From Rudanella lutea DSM 19387 (GTDB lineage: Bacteria; Bacteroidota; Bacteroidia; Cytophagales; Spirosomataceae), in assembly GCF_000383955.1 (NCBI RefSeq), contig NZ_KB913013.1, positions 973,694 through 1,037,693 on the forward strand: a stretch of DNA of 64,000 bases, written 5' to 3'. A program made the translations under genes and the position numbers. Shown here in pieces: positions 33,135-41,935 of this stretch. Positions within the stretch are counted from its first letter, which is position 1. Each line of letters starts with the position of its first letter. The notes beneath the pieces were generated by a model, which worked only from the letters and a program-made list of their open reading frames with translations, had not been told where the DNA came from and made no database searches.

Positions 33135-34658
33135 TCAAATATCAAACTTGATACCCTGCGCCAGTGGCAGTGTCGTACCGTAATTGATGGTATTGGTTTG
33201 CCGACGCATGTAGGCTTTCCAGGCATCGGACCCCGACTCGCGACCTCCGCCTGTTTCTTTTTCGCCCCCAAACGCGCCCCCGATTTCAGCCCCCGACGTA
33301 CCGATGTTCACATTGGCAATGCCGCAGTCGGAACCGGCCGCCGACAGGAATTGCTCGGCTTCGCGGAGATTGAGCGTAAAAATTGATGACGAAAGCCCCT
33401 GCGGTACCCCGTTTTGCAGGGCAATGGCCTCATCGATGGTCCGATATTTCATCAGGTATAGAATAGGCGCGAAGGTTTCGTGTTGTACAATGGCCCAGTC
33501 GTTTTGCGCTTCGGCAATGCACGGGCGCACGTAGCAACCCGACGTGTAGGGTTCGCCCTCCAGCACGCCCGGCTCTACCACAAACCGGCCACCTGCCTGC
33601 CCTACGGCCTCTACTGCGGCCAGATACCCTTCCACTGCCGCCTTGTCGATCAGGGGGCCCACGTGGTTGGTTTCTTCGAGCGGGTTGCCAATGCGCAACT
33701 GCCCGTAGGCTTTCGCCAGCCGCGCTTTTACTTCTTCATACACGGTTTCGTGCACAATCAGCCGCCGGGTGGTCGTACAGCGTTGACCAGCCGTACCCAC
33801 CGCGCCGAACACAATAGCCGGAATAGCCACATTCAGGTCGGCGTGCTGTGAGACAATAATGGCGTTGTTACCGCCCAATTCGAGCAGGCAGTGGCCCATA
33901 CGCTCGGCCACGGTAGCGCCTACGGCCCGGCCCATTCGGGTGCTTCCGGTAGCAGAAACCAAGGCCACACGCGGGTCGCGGGTGAGCCACTCACCTGTAT
34001 CGCGGCCACCCGTCACCAGGCACGACACCCCTTCGGGCACATCGTTATTACGGAGTACATCACCAATAATTTGTTGGCAGGCCAGAGCGGTGAGCGGTGT
34101 TTTTTCAGACGGTTTCCAGACGCACACATCCCCGCAAACCAGGGCAATCATGGCATTCCACGACCAAACAGCCACCGGAAAGTTGAACGCCGAGATGATG
34201 CCCACCACACCCAGCGGGTGCCACTGCTCGTACATGCGGTGGGCCGGGCGCTCGGAGTGCATGGTGAGTCCGTACAGTTGCCGCGACAGCCCGACGGCAA
34301 AGTCGCAGATGTCGATGATCTCCTGCACTTCGCCCAGACCTTCCTGTAGCGATTTGCCCATTTCGTAGCTTACCAGCTTGCCCAGATCGGTTTTGTAGAG
34401 CCGGAACTGCTCACCCATTTGCCGGACAATTTCGCCCCGGCGGGGGGCGGGCACTAATCGCCACTGTTCAAAGGCCTGCCGGGCGGTCTCGACTACCCGA
34501 TCATAGTCGGCGCGGGTTGAGGTGTACACCCGTGCCATGAGTTTGCCGTCGACGGGTGAATATGAATCAATTGTTTTGTCGGAGGTGTGCCAGAACTGCT
34601 GGCCTGTACTGGTGCCTGGCTTTACGGCCTGGGCAGGAAGTGGAAGGATCGACTCCAT
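33135..34658 (-). CDS. ALDH7-type aldehyde dehydrogenase (aminoadipate-semialdehyde dehydrogenase-like)
   Basis: 507 residues. NAD-dependent oxidation of an aldehyde to an acid. Catalytic elements: NAD-site Asn in FNFPVAVWSWNAM, WKPSEKTPL, the Glu in LELGGNNAI (about 259), and the Cys in GTAGQRCTTTRR (about 295). The closing segment GTSGAEIGGAFGGEKETGGGRESGSDAWKAYMRR-type region, quoted here only in part, is diagnostic of the ALDH7/antiquitin branch, which handles alpha-aminoadipate semialdehyde in lysine breakdown. Substrate by family inference only. No lysine-pathway neighbour is seen. Confidence 0.88.
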   Translation of the reverse strand: MESILPLPAQAVKPGTSTGQQFWHTSDKTIDSYSPVDGKLMARVYTSTRADYDRVVETARQAFEQWRLVPAPRRGEIVRQMGEQFRLYKTDLGKLVSYEMGKSLQEGLGEVQEIIDICDFAVGLSRQLYGLTMHSERPAHRMYEQWHPLGVVGIISAFNFPVAVWSWNAMIALVCGDVCVWKPSEKTPLTALACQQIIGDVLRNNDVPEGVSCLVTGGRDTGEWLTRDPRVALVSATGSTRMGRAVGATVAERMGHCLLELGGNNAIIVSQHADLNVAIPAIVFGAVGTAGQRCTTTRRLIVHETVYEEVKARLAKAYGQLRIGNPLEETNHVGPLIDKAAVEGYLAAVEAVGQAGGRFVVEPGVLEGEPYTSGCYVRPCIAEAQNDWAIVQHETFAPILYLMKYRTIDEAIALQNGVPQGLSSSIFTLNLREAEQFLSAAGSDCGIANVNIGTSGAEIGGAFGGEKETGGGRESGSDAWKAYMRRQTNTINYGTTLPLAQGIKFDI

Positions 34659-34753
34659 ACTATGTGTAGATTGTTGATTCAGTTTGGATGCAAGATAATA
34701 CCTCTGCGGCAGTTGCCCGAACGCAATTAGCCAACCGCTTACATGTACTAAGC

Positions 34754-34855
34754 TCAGTACTGGACATTAGATGTTGGACATTAGGCGTTAGACCTCCATA
34801 CATAGAGGTAGCAAGTCTAAGGTCTAGTGTCTGAAGTCCGAATGTCCAGTACTGA
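34754..34855. repeat. heptad-built intergenic palindrome P1
   Basis: Outer arms TCAGTACTGGACATT (34754-34768) and its exact complement (34841-34855). Inside, the left arm reads in 7-nt words: GGACATT, AGATGTT, GGACATT, AGGCGTT, AGACCTC (34762-34796); the right arm has GTC every 7 nt at 34815, 34822, 34829 and 34836. The arms pair imperfectly along their whole length, with a small loop near 34797-34804. It lies between two minus-strand genes (HAD phosphatase and ALDH) in a 215-bp gap. Confidence 0.8.
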
Positions 34856-34873
34856 ATGTGCCTTTTACATTAT

Positions 34874-35572
34874 TCATTCACTTAGCAGTAGCGGCAGGCA
34901 ATCGCGCAGACTATCGAGCTGGAGGTACTGGATACCCGTATCGGGTGGGGTGACCTGCTCAATGTGCCAGGTGGTATGGTAGGGAATGTAGATGGCCTGC
35001 CCCCCCAAAGCCGCCACGGGCAAAATATCCGATTTGAGCGAGTTACCGATCATCAGAAACTCGGCCGGTTGCAACCCATACCGGTCCAATATTTTCTGAT
35101 AGGCGGCTTCGTTTTTTTCACTGACAATCTCCACATGACTGAAATAGGCCCCAATTCCTGAGCGAGCCAGCTTGCTTTCCTGATCCAGCAAATCACCCTT
35201 GGTCAGGAGCATCAGCGAATACTGGGGCGTAAGGGCATCCAGCACTTCTTCTACACCGTCGAGCAACTCAATCGGAAATCGCAGCAGTTTTTTTCCCTGA
35301 TCGATAATTTGCTGGATGGCCGCACCCGTCACCTGCCCTTCCGTCAGCTTGATGGCCACCTCAATCATGGAAAGCGTAAACCCTTTGGCTCCGTAGCCCA
35401 GCAGGGGTAGGTTTTCAATCTGCACCTGTCGCAGAGCCTCGTCGAGTTCGGTAGGCGTACCGTACTGGGCCAGAAACGCCTTGAGATCGGCTTCGGCCTG
35501 ATCGAAATGGGGCTGGTTGGCCCACAGCGTATCATCCGCGTCGAGGGCAATTAATTGGGGTTTGGTAATCAT
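34874..35572 (-). CDS. HAD-superfamily hydrolase
   Basis: 232 residues. HAD motif I LDADDTLW (Asp11 nucleophile, Asp13), motif II LLTKGD, a Lys in the segment after it, and motif IV MIGNSLKSDILPV. An alpha-helical cap lies between motifs I and II (about 20-95). Probable small-molecule phosphatase; the substrate is not predictable. Divergent from a second HAD gene, with 126 bp between the starts. Confidence 0.88.
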   Translation of the reverse strand: MITKPQLIALDADDTLWANQPHFDQAEADLKAFLAQYGTPTELDEALRQVQIENLPLLGYGAKGFTLSMIEVAIKLTEGQVTGAAIQQIIDQGKKLLRFPIELLDGVEEVLDALTPQYSLMLLTKGDLLDQESKLARSGIGAYFSHVEIVSEKNEAAYQKILDRYGLQPAEFLMIGNSLKSDILPVAALGGQAIYIPYHTTWHIEQVTPPDTGIQYLQLDSLRDCLPLLLSE

Positions 35573-35698
35573 TCGGGGTTGCTTGGCCCCAACGGGCCAC
35601 TGGTGTACGGTGCAAAGCTATACAACAACTACAGCCAACACGCCATATTGGGCAGGGCCTTCGCGATTTTCACCCGGTTTGCCTGTAACTTGTCCGTT

Positions 35699-36334
35699 AT
35701 GAAGTATCGACTCGTCATTTTCGATTTTGACGGCACCCTGGCCGATTCGTTCGCCTTGTTTTTGCGCACGTTCAACGACGTAGCGGGGCAATATGGCACC
35801 CGGCCGATTCTGGATACCGAACTGAATACCCTACGGACAATGGGAGCCCGGGGACTAATCCGCCATTTTGAGATTCCCCCGTGGAAGGTGCCTTTTATTG
35901 CCTACAGCGTTCGTCGGCGTATGGCTCGGTCTATTACCGACGTGCAGTTGTTCGAGGGCATTCCCGAACTATTGACACAACTGGCTCATGCGGGCGTTCG
36001 TCTGGCCATTGTCAGCTCCAACTCCGAAGCCAATATCCGGCGAGTGCTGGGGCCAGATTGTGCCGCAACCATCACCGATTACGTTTGCGGAACCGCCATT
36101 TTTGGCAAGGCGAAAGCATTCAGCAAGGTGGTTCGGCAAAGTGGTGTATCACCAGACCAAACCCTATGTGTGGGCGACGAGCTTCGCGATTGGGAAGCCG
36201 CGCTGGCTGTAGGCATCCCGTTTGCGGCCGTTGGCTGGGGTTACACTTATTTCGATGCCCTCCCTACCCTACCCGAGGGGCAGCTAATTAATCGAGTCGA
36301 GGCTATTGCGAGCGCAGTTTTAGCTCCAGCCTAA
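35699..36334 (+). CDS. HAD-superfamily hydrolase, phosphoglycolate-phosphatase-like
   Basis: 211 residues from the ATG at 35699. Motif I FDFDGTLADS (Asp9/Asp11), motif II IVSSNSE, Lys in FGKAKAF, motif IV CVGDELRDWEAA. The helical cap and overall size match phosphoglycolate phosphatase-like enzymes of the Gph type, though the substrate is not certain. The frame stays open upstream to 35555, but that sequence is part of the divergent promoter region. Followed by an intrinsic terminator. Confidence 0.88.
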   Translation: MKYRLVIFDFDGTLADSFALFLRTFNDVAGQYGTRPILDTELNTLRTMGARGLIRHFEIPPWKVPFIAYSVRRRMARSITDVQLFEGIPELLTQLAHAGVRLAIVSSNSEANIRRVLGPDCAATITDYVCGTAIFGKAKAFSKVVRQSGVSPDQTLCVGDELRDWEAALAVGIPFAAVGWGYTYFDALPTLPEGQLINRVEAIASAVLAPA

Positions 36335-36337
36335 GCA

Positions 36338-36370
36338 AAAAGCCCCGCTACGGAGGGTAGCGGGGCTTTT
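36338..36370 (+). terminator. intrinsic terminator between HAD and desaturase genes
   Basis: Stem AAAAGCCCCGCTA (36338-36350) with TAGCGGGGCTTTT (36358-36370), loop 7 nt, T tract at the end and an A tract on the left, so it can serve both convergent genes. Confidence 0.9.
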
Positions 36371-36391
36371 GGGTTCGGTACGCCGACCGGT

Positions 36392-37222
36392 TTATGCGTG
36401 CTCTTCGATGCGACGCTCGTGGCCGGTTTCAAATTCTTCCGACGCCCCTTTGGTCGGGCGCATCTTAATGATTTTCAGCTTCTCAAGGCCTTTGATAACG
36501 GGATACGTGGGGTCCATTTCGAACCACTTAGCTCCGAAGTTGGCCGAGTTGGGCCGCTTGTGGTGGTTATTCTGGAACAGCTCGCCCATCATCAGGAAAT
36601 CCAGCATGAGCGAGTTACGCGACTTATCGTGGTTGTCGAAGTTCTGGTAACCGTACTTGTGTCCGCTCCAGTTTACGATAGCACCGTGGATTGGTCCCAT
36701 CAGGAAGTGAATAGGCAGCAGGAAGAAAAAGGCCCAGTGCATATCCAGATACAGGAACGCGAAAATGTAGAACAGCGAGTAGGCAATACCCCAACCAGCC
36801 CGCGAAATCCACGAATCGCCCACCTTCTCGATCAGTGCCCACTCCGGGTAGTTGCGGTCAAACTGACGCTCCACCTTCTGGGTGCGGTGCAGCACAGCGT
36901 TGTAAATGTTTTTGGTTTTCCACATCATCGTCAGAAGGTTCTTCGTGTGATGGGGAGAGTGCGGGTCTTTGGGCGTGTCGCTGAATGCGTGGTGCATCCG
37001 GTGCAGCACGGCGTAAGCCCGCGGACTCAAATACGACGACCCTTGCGAGACGTACGTCAGGAAATAAAAGAAACGCTCCCAGAATTTGCTCATGGTGAAC
37101 ATCTTATGGGCAGCATAGCGGTGCAGAAAGAATGTCTGGCAAAACAGGGACAGATACCAATGCCCCACAAAAGCGACGATAGCAACCACAGTGGAATTGT
37201 TTTGAACGTTTATTTTAAACAA
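36392..37222 (-). CDS. acyl-CoA/fatty-acid desaturase
   Basis: 276 residues. Di-iron membrane enzyme that introduces a double bond into acyl chains. Three His boxes: HRYAAH (about 34-39), HRMHH (about 74-78) and NNHHKRP (about 215-221), with hydrophobic helices between them. The start is uncertain: the frame begins at a TTG at 37222, with a GTG at 37189 as alternative; the next ATG would remove the first His box. The first helix (VVAIVAFVGHWYLSLF) is shorter than in long desaturases. Supports membrane fluidity control by family knowledge. Confidence 0.85.
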   Translation of the reverse strand: MFKINVQNNSTVVAIVAFVGHWYLSLFCQTFFLHRYAAHKMFTMSKFWERFFYFLTYVSQGSSYLSPRAYAVLHRMHHAFSDTPKDPHSPHHTKNLLTMMWKTKNIYNAVLHRTQKVERQFDRNYPEWALIEKVGDSWISRAGWGIAYSLFYIFAFLYLDMHWAFFFLLPIHFLMGPIHGAIVNWSGHKYGYQNFDNHDKSRNSLMLDFLMMGELFQNNHHKRPNSANFGAKWFEMDPTYPVIKGLEKLKIIKMRPTKGASEEFETGHERRIEEHA

Positions 37223-37273
37223 AAATACGATTAAACCTTGAATATACCCGCTCTAATCGGTTTAAAGCCGGAT

Positions 37274-37942
37274 CTAATTGGACGTTGTCGCGTATTGCAA
37301 CAGATTGGCCCCCATCCGAAGTGCCTGTTGCCGAACGGGTTCAGGGTCGTTATAAACGCTCTGATCTTCCCAACCGTTGCCAAGGTCACACTCATAACTG
37401 TAAAAACAGACTAAACGTCCCTGATAGACCAAACCAAACCCTTGTGGGGCCTTACCATCATGCTCGTGAATCTTGGGCAAACCCGTCGAAAACTTGAACC
37501 GTTGGCTGTAAATGGGGTGATTGAAGGGTAACTCGACAAACGACAGCTCCGGAAAAACTTTTTTCATCTCACGCCGGATAAACTTGTCCATACCGTAATT
37601 ATCGTCGATGTGTAAAAAACCGCCCGACATCAGATACCGGCGCAGGTTCTGAGCCTCGGCCGTTGAAAACAGCACGTTGCCGTGCCCGGTGAGGTGCACA
37701 AATGGGTAGCTGAACAGGTCGGGGCTCCCTACCTCCACAATATCTTCTTCGGGAAAGATATTCATGCGCAGGTTCTGGTTGGCAAACTTGATCAGGTTTG
37801 GCAGCGAGGTTTTGTTGGCGTACCAGTCGCCCCCGCCGTTATACTTCAGTTTGGCAATTTTGTACGCATACTGCGCCTGAGCCGGGACAATGAAAAAGGC
37901 ACAATGCAGCATGAGTAAGGCTGGAAGCAGGATTCGTTTCAT
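37274..37942 (-). CDS. DUF4159 domain exported protein
   Basis: 222 residues with a signal peptide (to about 23, PAQAQ). The whole mature chain fits DUF4159: IAKLKYNGGGDWYANKTSL near the start, then FPEEDIVEVGSPDLFSYPFVHLTGHG, GGFLHIDDNYGMDKFIRREM and the C-terminal RQQALRMGANLLQYA. The fold resembles glutamine-amidotransferase-like domains without the catalytic triad, and is often found near MoxR/VWA clusters; such a pair lies 1.3-3.3 kb away on the same strand. Biochemical role unknown. Its start overlaps rsmE by 4 bp. Confidence 0.88.
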   Translation of the reverse strand: MKRILLPALLMLHCAFFIVPAQAQYAYKIAKLKYNGGGDWYANKTSLPNLIKFANQNLRMNIFPEEDIVEVGSPDLFSYPFVHLTGHGNVLFSTAEAQNLRRYLMSGGFLHIDDNYGMDKFIRREMKKVFPELSFVELPFNHPIYSQRFKFSTGLPKIHEHDGKAPQGFGLVYQGRLVCFYSYECDLGNGWEDQSVYNDPEPVRQQALRMGANLLQYATTSN

Positions 37943-38631
37943 GCGTTCAGTAAGTTTAGAATCTGACAGGCCGCGAGGGCTGCGGTTTCGGTACGAAGCC
38001 GGTTGTTGCCGAGAGTTACATTCTCAAAACCAGCCTGTTGGGCAATGATTAGCTCGGTGGGGGCAAAGTCTCCCTCCGGTCCGATTAACACCGTGTAGCT
38101 ACCGTTTATTGTGGCTTTTTTGAATAAATGTTCCGGCGGAGTGTTGACGGGCAGGTGGGCAATAAACCGTTGCCCCTCGGTGATGGTGGGCAGCAGCTTT
38201 TCGAGGGGCAGGGCCTCATCGAGCTGGGGCATCCAGCTTTGCAGCGACTGCTTCATGGCGGCCACGGCGATTTTTTCGAGCCGCTCCAGTTTGAGTACCC
38301 GCCGTTCGGAATGTTGCCCGAAGAAGAAACTGATTCGTTCGATACCCAGTTCAACGGCTTTCTCCACAAACCACTCGATCCGGTCGATGTTTTTGGTGGG
38401 TGCCACACAAATACGCACTGAAAAAGGACGGGCGGGTGTGTACTGTTCGTCGAGGACGCGAAAGGCGCACTGCCGGGCATCAGCTTTAGTGATTTGGGCG
38501 TCGAAGCGGGCGCCCCGCCCGTTGGTTACGGCAATGGAATCGCCCGCACCCAGCCGAAGGGTTTTAACGGCATGGCGGGAGTCGTCTTCGGTCAGTTGAG
38601 AAATGGAATCAGGCTGGTAAAAGAGATGCAC
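37939..38631 (-). CDS. rsmE: 16S rRNA (uracil1498-N3)-methyltransferase RsmE
   Basis: 230 residues from a GTG at 38631, chosen because the family normally begins with HLFYxP and that follows directly (VHLFYQPDS); a TTG at 38661 would add ten residues. SPOUT-class methyltransferase modifying U1498 of 16S rRNA. PUA-like N-terminal domain, then the knot motifs: IGPEGDFAPTE (about 185-195) and LGNNRLRTETAAL near the C-terminus. Coupled to the DUF4159 gene by a 4-bp overlap. Confidence 0.93.
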   Translation of the reverse strand: MHLFYQPDSISQLTEDDSRHAVKTLRLGAGDSIAVTNGRGARFDAQITKADARQCAFRVLDEQYTPARPFSVRICVAPTKNIDRIEWFVEKAVELGIERISFFFGQHSERRVLKLERLEKIAVAAMKQSLQSWMPQLDEALPLEKLLPTITEGQRFIAHLPVNTPPEHLFKKATINGSYTVLIGPEGDFAPTELIIAQQAGFENVTLGNNRLRTETAALAACQILNLLNA

Positions 38632-38777
38632 TTTGTACTGCTGGTTGGGCCTTTCGGGCAAGATAATGATTATTTTGGCTTAATTTGGAGTGACCGTCGG
38701 CCTCTTCTATGCCATAAGATAAATGCAATCTTAATCTACAGGGTTCCAATCTCTTTCATCCTACTTGACTTTACCCC

Positions 38778-39041
38778 ATGGCAACCAAAAAGAAACTTTC
38801 CGAAATGACATTAGATGAGCTGTATACTGAGGAACAACTTTTGAATAATACGTTCTTTGCCACAAGAAATTTGATTGGCAGTCTTTCCATTGTCGCCCTG
38901 ACCATTGCCCTGGCCTTCTATATCATGAAAGACTCGTTCAGCTACTTTTTTGCGGCCTTGATTCTCTGGTTAATCTATTCCGTTGCGAGCAAATTCATCT
39001 ACAGGAATCGACTTATCAACGAAATAAAGTCTCGCCAGTAG
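38778..39041 (+). CDS. small two-helix membrane protein
   Basis: 87 residues. Lys-rich start (MATKKKLSEMTLDELYTEEQ), then two hydrophobic helices (about 31-50 and 54-72) separated by a short polar turn, and a basic tail. Resembles the many small redox-independent membrane proteins of Bacteroidota; no family recognised. Divergent from rsmE, convergent with the VWA gene 17 bp away. Confidence 0.6.
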   Translation: MATKKKLSEMTLDELYTEEQLLNNTFFATRNLIGSLSIVALTIALAFYIMKDSFSYFFAALILWLIYSVASKFIYRNRLINEIKSRQ

Positions 39042-39058
39042 GAGGCCCAGAAACCACT

Positions 39059-40261
39059 CTACACATCAAACGTCACTTTCGGATTTTTCAGGCTTTTCAT
39101 GGCCCCGGTCAGGCCGTTGAGCGTAAGCGGAAACATCCGGTTGCCCGACCATTTCCGGATGATGTCGATGCTTTGCGTATACGACCAATACGCCGGAATC
39201 ATGGGGTTGAGCCACACTAAATGAGGGTACTGTTCCTTGAACCGATTGAGCCACACCAGGCCCGCTTCTTCGTTGTAATGCTCTACGCTACCCTTGGGAG
39301 CCGTAATCTCGTAGGGCGACATGCTGGCGTCGCCCACAAAAATGACTTTGTACTCTTTGTTATATTTGTGGAGCACCTCCCAGGTTGGAATACGGTCTTT
39401 CCGGCGCGAATTGTCTTTCCAGAGGGTTTCGTACACACAGTTATGAAAATACAGAAACTCCAAATGCTTAAACTGGTAGCGGGCCGCCGAAAATAACTGA
39501 TTGCAGAGGTCGATATGCTCGTCCATTGATCCGCCTACATCAAACAGCATCAGCACTTTCACCCGATTTTGGCGGGAAGGCTGCATCTGAATGTCGAGCA
39601 TACCTGCGTTGCGGCTTGTTCGGTCAATGGTTCCGTCGATGTCCAGTTCATTTTCGGCCCCTTCGCGGGTCAGAATCCGCAACCGGCGCAAGGCCATCTT
39701 GAGGTTTCGGGTATTCAGTTCAATATCGTCAGCGTAGTTTTTGTACGCCCGGTCTTCCCAAACTTTCAGCGCCCGCCCGCTCCCTTTGCCGGGGGCACCT
39801 TTGTCGGTTTTGAAGCCTTCGGGCGAATAGCCCCCTACCCCAAAGGGCGAAGTTCCGCCCGTTCCAATCCATTTGTTGCCTCCTTCGTGCCGCTCCTGCT
39901 GTTCGTCGAGCAACTTTCGAAAGCGCTCCCAGAGTGCATTGAGCCCCCCGGCAGCTTCCAGAGCCGCTTTTTCTTCGTCGCTCAGAGACCGCTGCATGGC
40001 ATCGCGGAGCCATTCGGGCGGAATATCAGGCAGGCCCTCGGCCCCGACCGACTCCCGACCCGTCACAAACAGACCAAACACCCGGTCGAACAGATCCAAG
40101 TGTTGCTCATGCTTAACCAGAGTCGTTTTACTCAGAAAGTAAAAATCGTCGATAGTTGGCTCGGCCACATCGCTCCGCAGGGCCTCAAGCAGCGTCAGGT
40201 ACTCTGGCAGCGTAACCGGCAGATGGTGTTGACGAAGCAGCAGAAAGAAGTCGAGAAACAT
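39059..40261 (-). CDS. CoxE-like VWA domain protein, MoxR partner
   Basis: 400 residues from ATG 40261; the longer open frame upstream runs through heptad repeat DNA and is not coding. N-terminal helical part (FFLLLRQHHLPVTLPEYLTLLEAL), then a Gly-rich linker (GGNKWIGTGGTSPFGVGGYSPEG), and a C-terminal VWA domain whose metal site reads DVGGSMDEH in place of the canonical DxSxS, as is usual for CoxE-like proteins. These work with MoxR AAA ATPases, remodelling or activating metal enzymes; the target here is unknown. Downstream of moxR on the same strand with only palindrome P2 between. Confidence 0.85.
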   Translation of the reverse strand: MFLDFFLLLRQHHLPVTLPEYLTLLEALRSDVAEPTIDDFYFLSKTTLVKHEQHLDLFDRVFGLFVTGRESVGAEGLPDIPPEWLRDAMQRSLSDEEKAALEAAGGLNALWERFRKLLDEQQERHEGGNKWIGTGGTSPFGVGGYSPEGFKTDKGAPGKGSGRALKVWEDRAYKNYADDIELNTRNLKMALRRLRILTREGAENELDIDGTIDRTSRNAGMLDIQMQPSRQNRVKVLMLFDVGGSMDEHIDLCNQLFSAARYQFKHLEFLYFHNCVYETLWKDNSRRKDRIPTWEVLHKYNKEYKVIFVGDASMSPYEITAPKGSVEHYNEEAGLVWLNRFKEQYPHLVWLNPMIPAYWSYTQSIDIIRKWSGNRMFPLTLNGLTGAMKSLKNPKVTFDV

Positions 40262-40263
40262 GG

Positions 40264-40421
40264 TAACAACGAACAACGAACAGTGAACAATCAACAACGA
40301 ACAGTGAACAACCAACAATGAACAACGAACAACCAACAGTGAGCAGTAAACAATAAGCAGTGAGCGTACAACACAACCTACTGATCACTATTCGTTGTTA
40401 ACTGTTGGTTGTTAATTGTCA
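40264..40421. repeat. heptad-built intergenic palindrome P2
   Basis: Left arm: fourteen consecutive 7-nt words (40264-40361) fitting N-A-R-C-A-R-Y, mainly GAACAAC, GAACAGT, CAACAAC and CAACAGT. Right arm: six consecutive words (40380-40421) of the complementary type R-Y-T-G-T-T-N, e.g. GTTGTTA, ACTGTTG. The right arm overlaps the MoxR stop codon (40419-40421), and the left arm ends 3 bp from the VWA start, so the element is the whole intercistronic gap. Confidence 0.9.
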
Positions 40422-41273
40422 ATACGGTCGGGTTCCCTTTCGTTTCAATGCCCCCAGCAAGTCAGAGTCCTGTTCATTTTTGAGCAGCGCCCCAAGGTAA
40501 GGCGGTAATTCATTGAGCGTGTCGAGGTCGGTGAGGTCGTCGTGCGTGACACCCGATGCCAGCAACAACCGCACCCAGTCGATCAGCTCACTTGTCGAGG
40601 GCTTTTTCTTGAGCGCTTTCACGTCGCGGATAGCGTAAAACACCGACAACGTTTTGGCTAGCAACTCCTGGGGCAAATCGGGGAAATGAACCGCCACAAT
40701 CTGCTCCATCGTTTCGCGATCGGGAAACCGGATATAGTGGAAAAAACACCGGCGCAGAAACGCATCGGGCAGCTCTTTCTCGTTGTTCGACGTGATAATC
40801 ACCACCGGACGGTGCCGGGCCGAAATGGTTCGTTGCAATTCGTAGCAGTAAAACTCCATCCGGTCGAGTTCCTGCAACAGATCGTTCGGAAATTCAATAT
40901 CGGCCTTATCAATCTCGTCGATCAGCAACACGGCCTGCTCTTCCGACTCGAAGGCCTCCCAGAGTTTTCCTTTGCGAATGTAGTTCGAGAGGTCATTGAT
41001 GCGGGCCGAATCGAGGCCCCGGTCGGCAAGTTGGGAGTCGCGCAGCCGCGAAACGGCATCGTACTCGTACAACCCCTGCTGGGCCGAGGTGGTCGATTTT
41101 ACGTGCCAGGTGTACAGGGGTTTCCCCAGCGAGCGGGCTACTTCGAACGCCAGCAGGGTTTTGCCGGTGCCGGGCTCCCCTTTGATCAGGAGAGGCTTTT
41201 GAAGCAGCACGGCCGCGTTAACGGCCGTGCTGAGTTCGCGCGTAGCGATGTATGAATCGGTTCCAGTGAACAT
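40419..41273 (-). CDS. MoxR-family AAA+ ATPase
   Basis: 284 residues. Walker A GEPGTGKT (32-39), Walker B VLLIDEIDKAD (about 115-125), sensor 1 VIITSNNEKELPDAFLRRCFF with arginine finger. The MoxR insert helices are present. Chaperone-like ATPase that acts with a VWA adaptor, encoded directly downstream. Its last codon, Tyr, is followed by a stop that is part of palindrome P2's right arm; its start codon abuts palindrome P6. Confidence 0.93.
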   Translation of the reverse strand: MFTGTDSYIATRELSTAVNAAVLLQKPLLIKGEPGTGKTLLAFEVARSLGKPLYTWHVKSTTSAQQGLYEYDAVSRLRDSQLADRGLDSARINDLSNYIRKGKLWEAFESEEQAVLLIDEIDKADIEFPNDLLQELDRMEFYCYELQRTISARHRPVVIITSNNEKELPDAFLRRCFFHYIRFPDRETMEQIVAVHFPDLPQELLAKTLSVFYAIRDVKALKKKPSTSELIDWVRLLLASGVTHDDLTDLDTLNELPPYLGALLKNEQDSDLLGALKRKGTRPY

Positions 41274-41282
41274 ATAACGTTC

Positions 41283-41363
41283 GTAGTTTTTGGCTCGTGG
41301 TTTATTGTACGTAATTACTTAATCCTCAGCAACCAAAAACAATAAACCAAAAACTAAAAACTC
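41283..41363. repeat. heptad-built intergenic palindrome P6
   Basis: Right arm in 7-nt words: AACCAAA, AACAATA, AACCAAA, AACTAAA, AACTCAA (41331-41365). Left arm (41283-41308) contains GGTTTATTGT and AGTTTTT, the complements of ACAATAAACC and AAAAACT on the right. Fills the gap between the MoxR start codon and the stop of the acidic protein gene. Confidence 0.75.
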
Positions 41364-41370
41364 AAAGCCT

Positions 41371-41931
41371 CTATTCTTCGCCGTCTTCGGAGAACGAGTA
41401 CAGCGTTGTGTCTAATTGCAGGGTGCCGCTATTGAATTTTTGAATAAACGCTTCGATCACCTCTTCGTTGATTTCTTCCACGTTGAGACACACGTCGAGC
41501 GCAATACCATAATCCGAATCCAGGTCGAGCTCTACATGCTCCTGCACTTTCACAGCCTCGGTTTCTTCCAGCTCTTCGATCAGCTCAGTCAGCGCGGTTT
41601 CGGCTTCTTCCTCGTCTTCAGGGCTGATTTTATAATTCGCCTTACGCTCCTCGGGGGGTACGTAGCTCGGAAACGACGTTTTGAGTTGCTCAACCGCCAT
41701 CTCGTACACCATGCTGCTATGATGCAGGCGCAACGTGTACACCAGGGCATCATAGATAACATCCTGGCCTTTGTAGGTACCCACAAACTGAATGTGCTCG
41801 CACTCGCCCGACTCCAGCATGTCCAGATCGGGATCTTCGATGTACACAAACGAGGTTTCACCTTCGCTGCACTCAGCACGCAGCTCTTCGATTTCTTTCG
41901 GGTCAAAGCCCGGATTCTGATTCGTTGCCAT
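41371..41931 (-). CDS. acidic hypothetical protein
   Basis: 186 residues with a very high Glu/Asp content, especially PEDEEEAETALTELIEELE (about 118-140). No signal or membrane helix. Predicted alpha/beta with an N-terminal GFDPKEIEELRAE helix. Found in the MoxR/VWA transcript, upstream of moxR, so it could be an accessory of that system; no family recognised. A gap of 4 bp separates it from the M28 peptidase gene. Confidence 0.7.
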   Translation of the reverse strand: MATNQNPGFDPKEIEELRAECSEGETSFVYIEDPDLDMLESGECEHIQFVGTYKGQDVIYDALVYTLRLHHSSMVYEMAVEQLKTSFPSYVPPEERKANYKISPEDEEEAETALTELIEELEETEAVKVQEHVELDLDSDYGIALDVCLNVEEINEEVIEAFIQKFNSGTLQLDTTLYSFSEDGEE

Positions 41932-41935
41932 ATAC

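Noticed and set aside
34754-34855. P1 as an insertion-sequence remnant or MITE
   Set aside because: Long complementary arms could suggest a MITE, but internal 7-nt repeats, no target duplication and the parallel with five other gap-filling palindromes speak against it.
40185-40388. Open frame across P2 with a 7-residue repeat of the type VVxCSL
   Set aside because: The periodicity is a by-product of the 7-nt DNA repeat (21 nt equals 7 codons); other frames show the same effect and no start signal fits.
40264-40421. P2 heptads as a CRISPR array
   Set aside because: Repeats are 7 nt with no unique spacers, and no cas genes are nearby.
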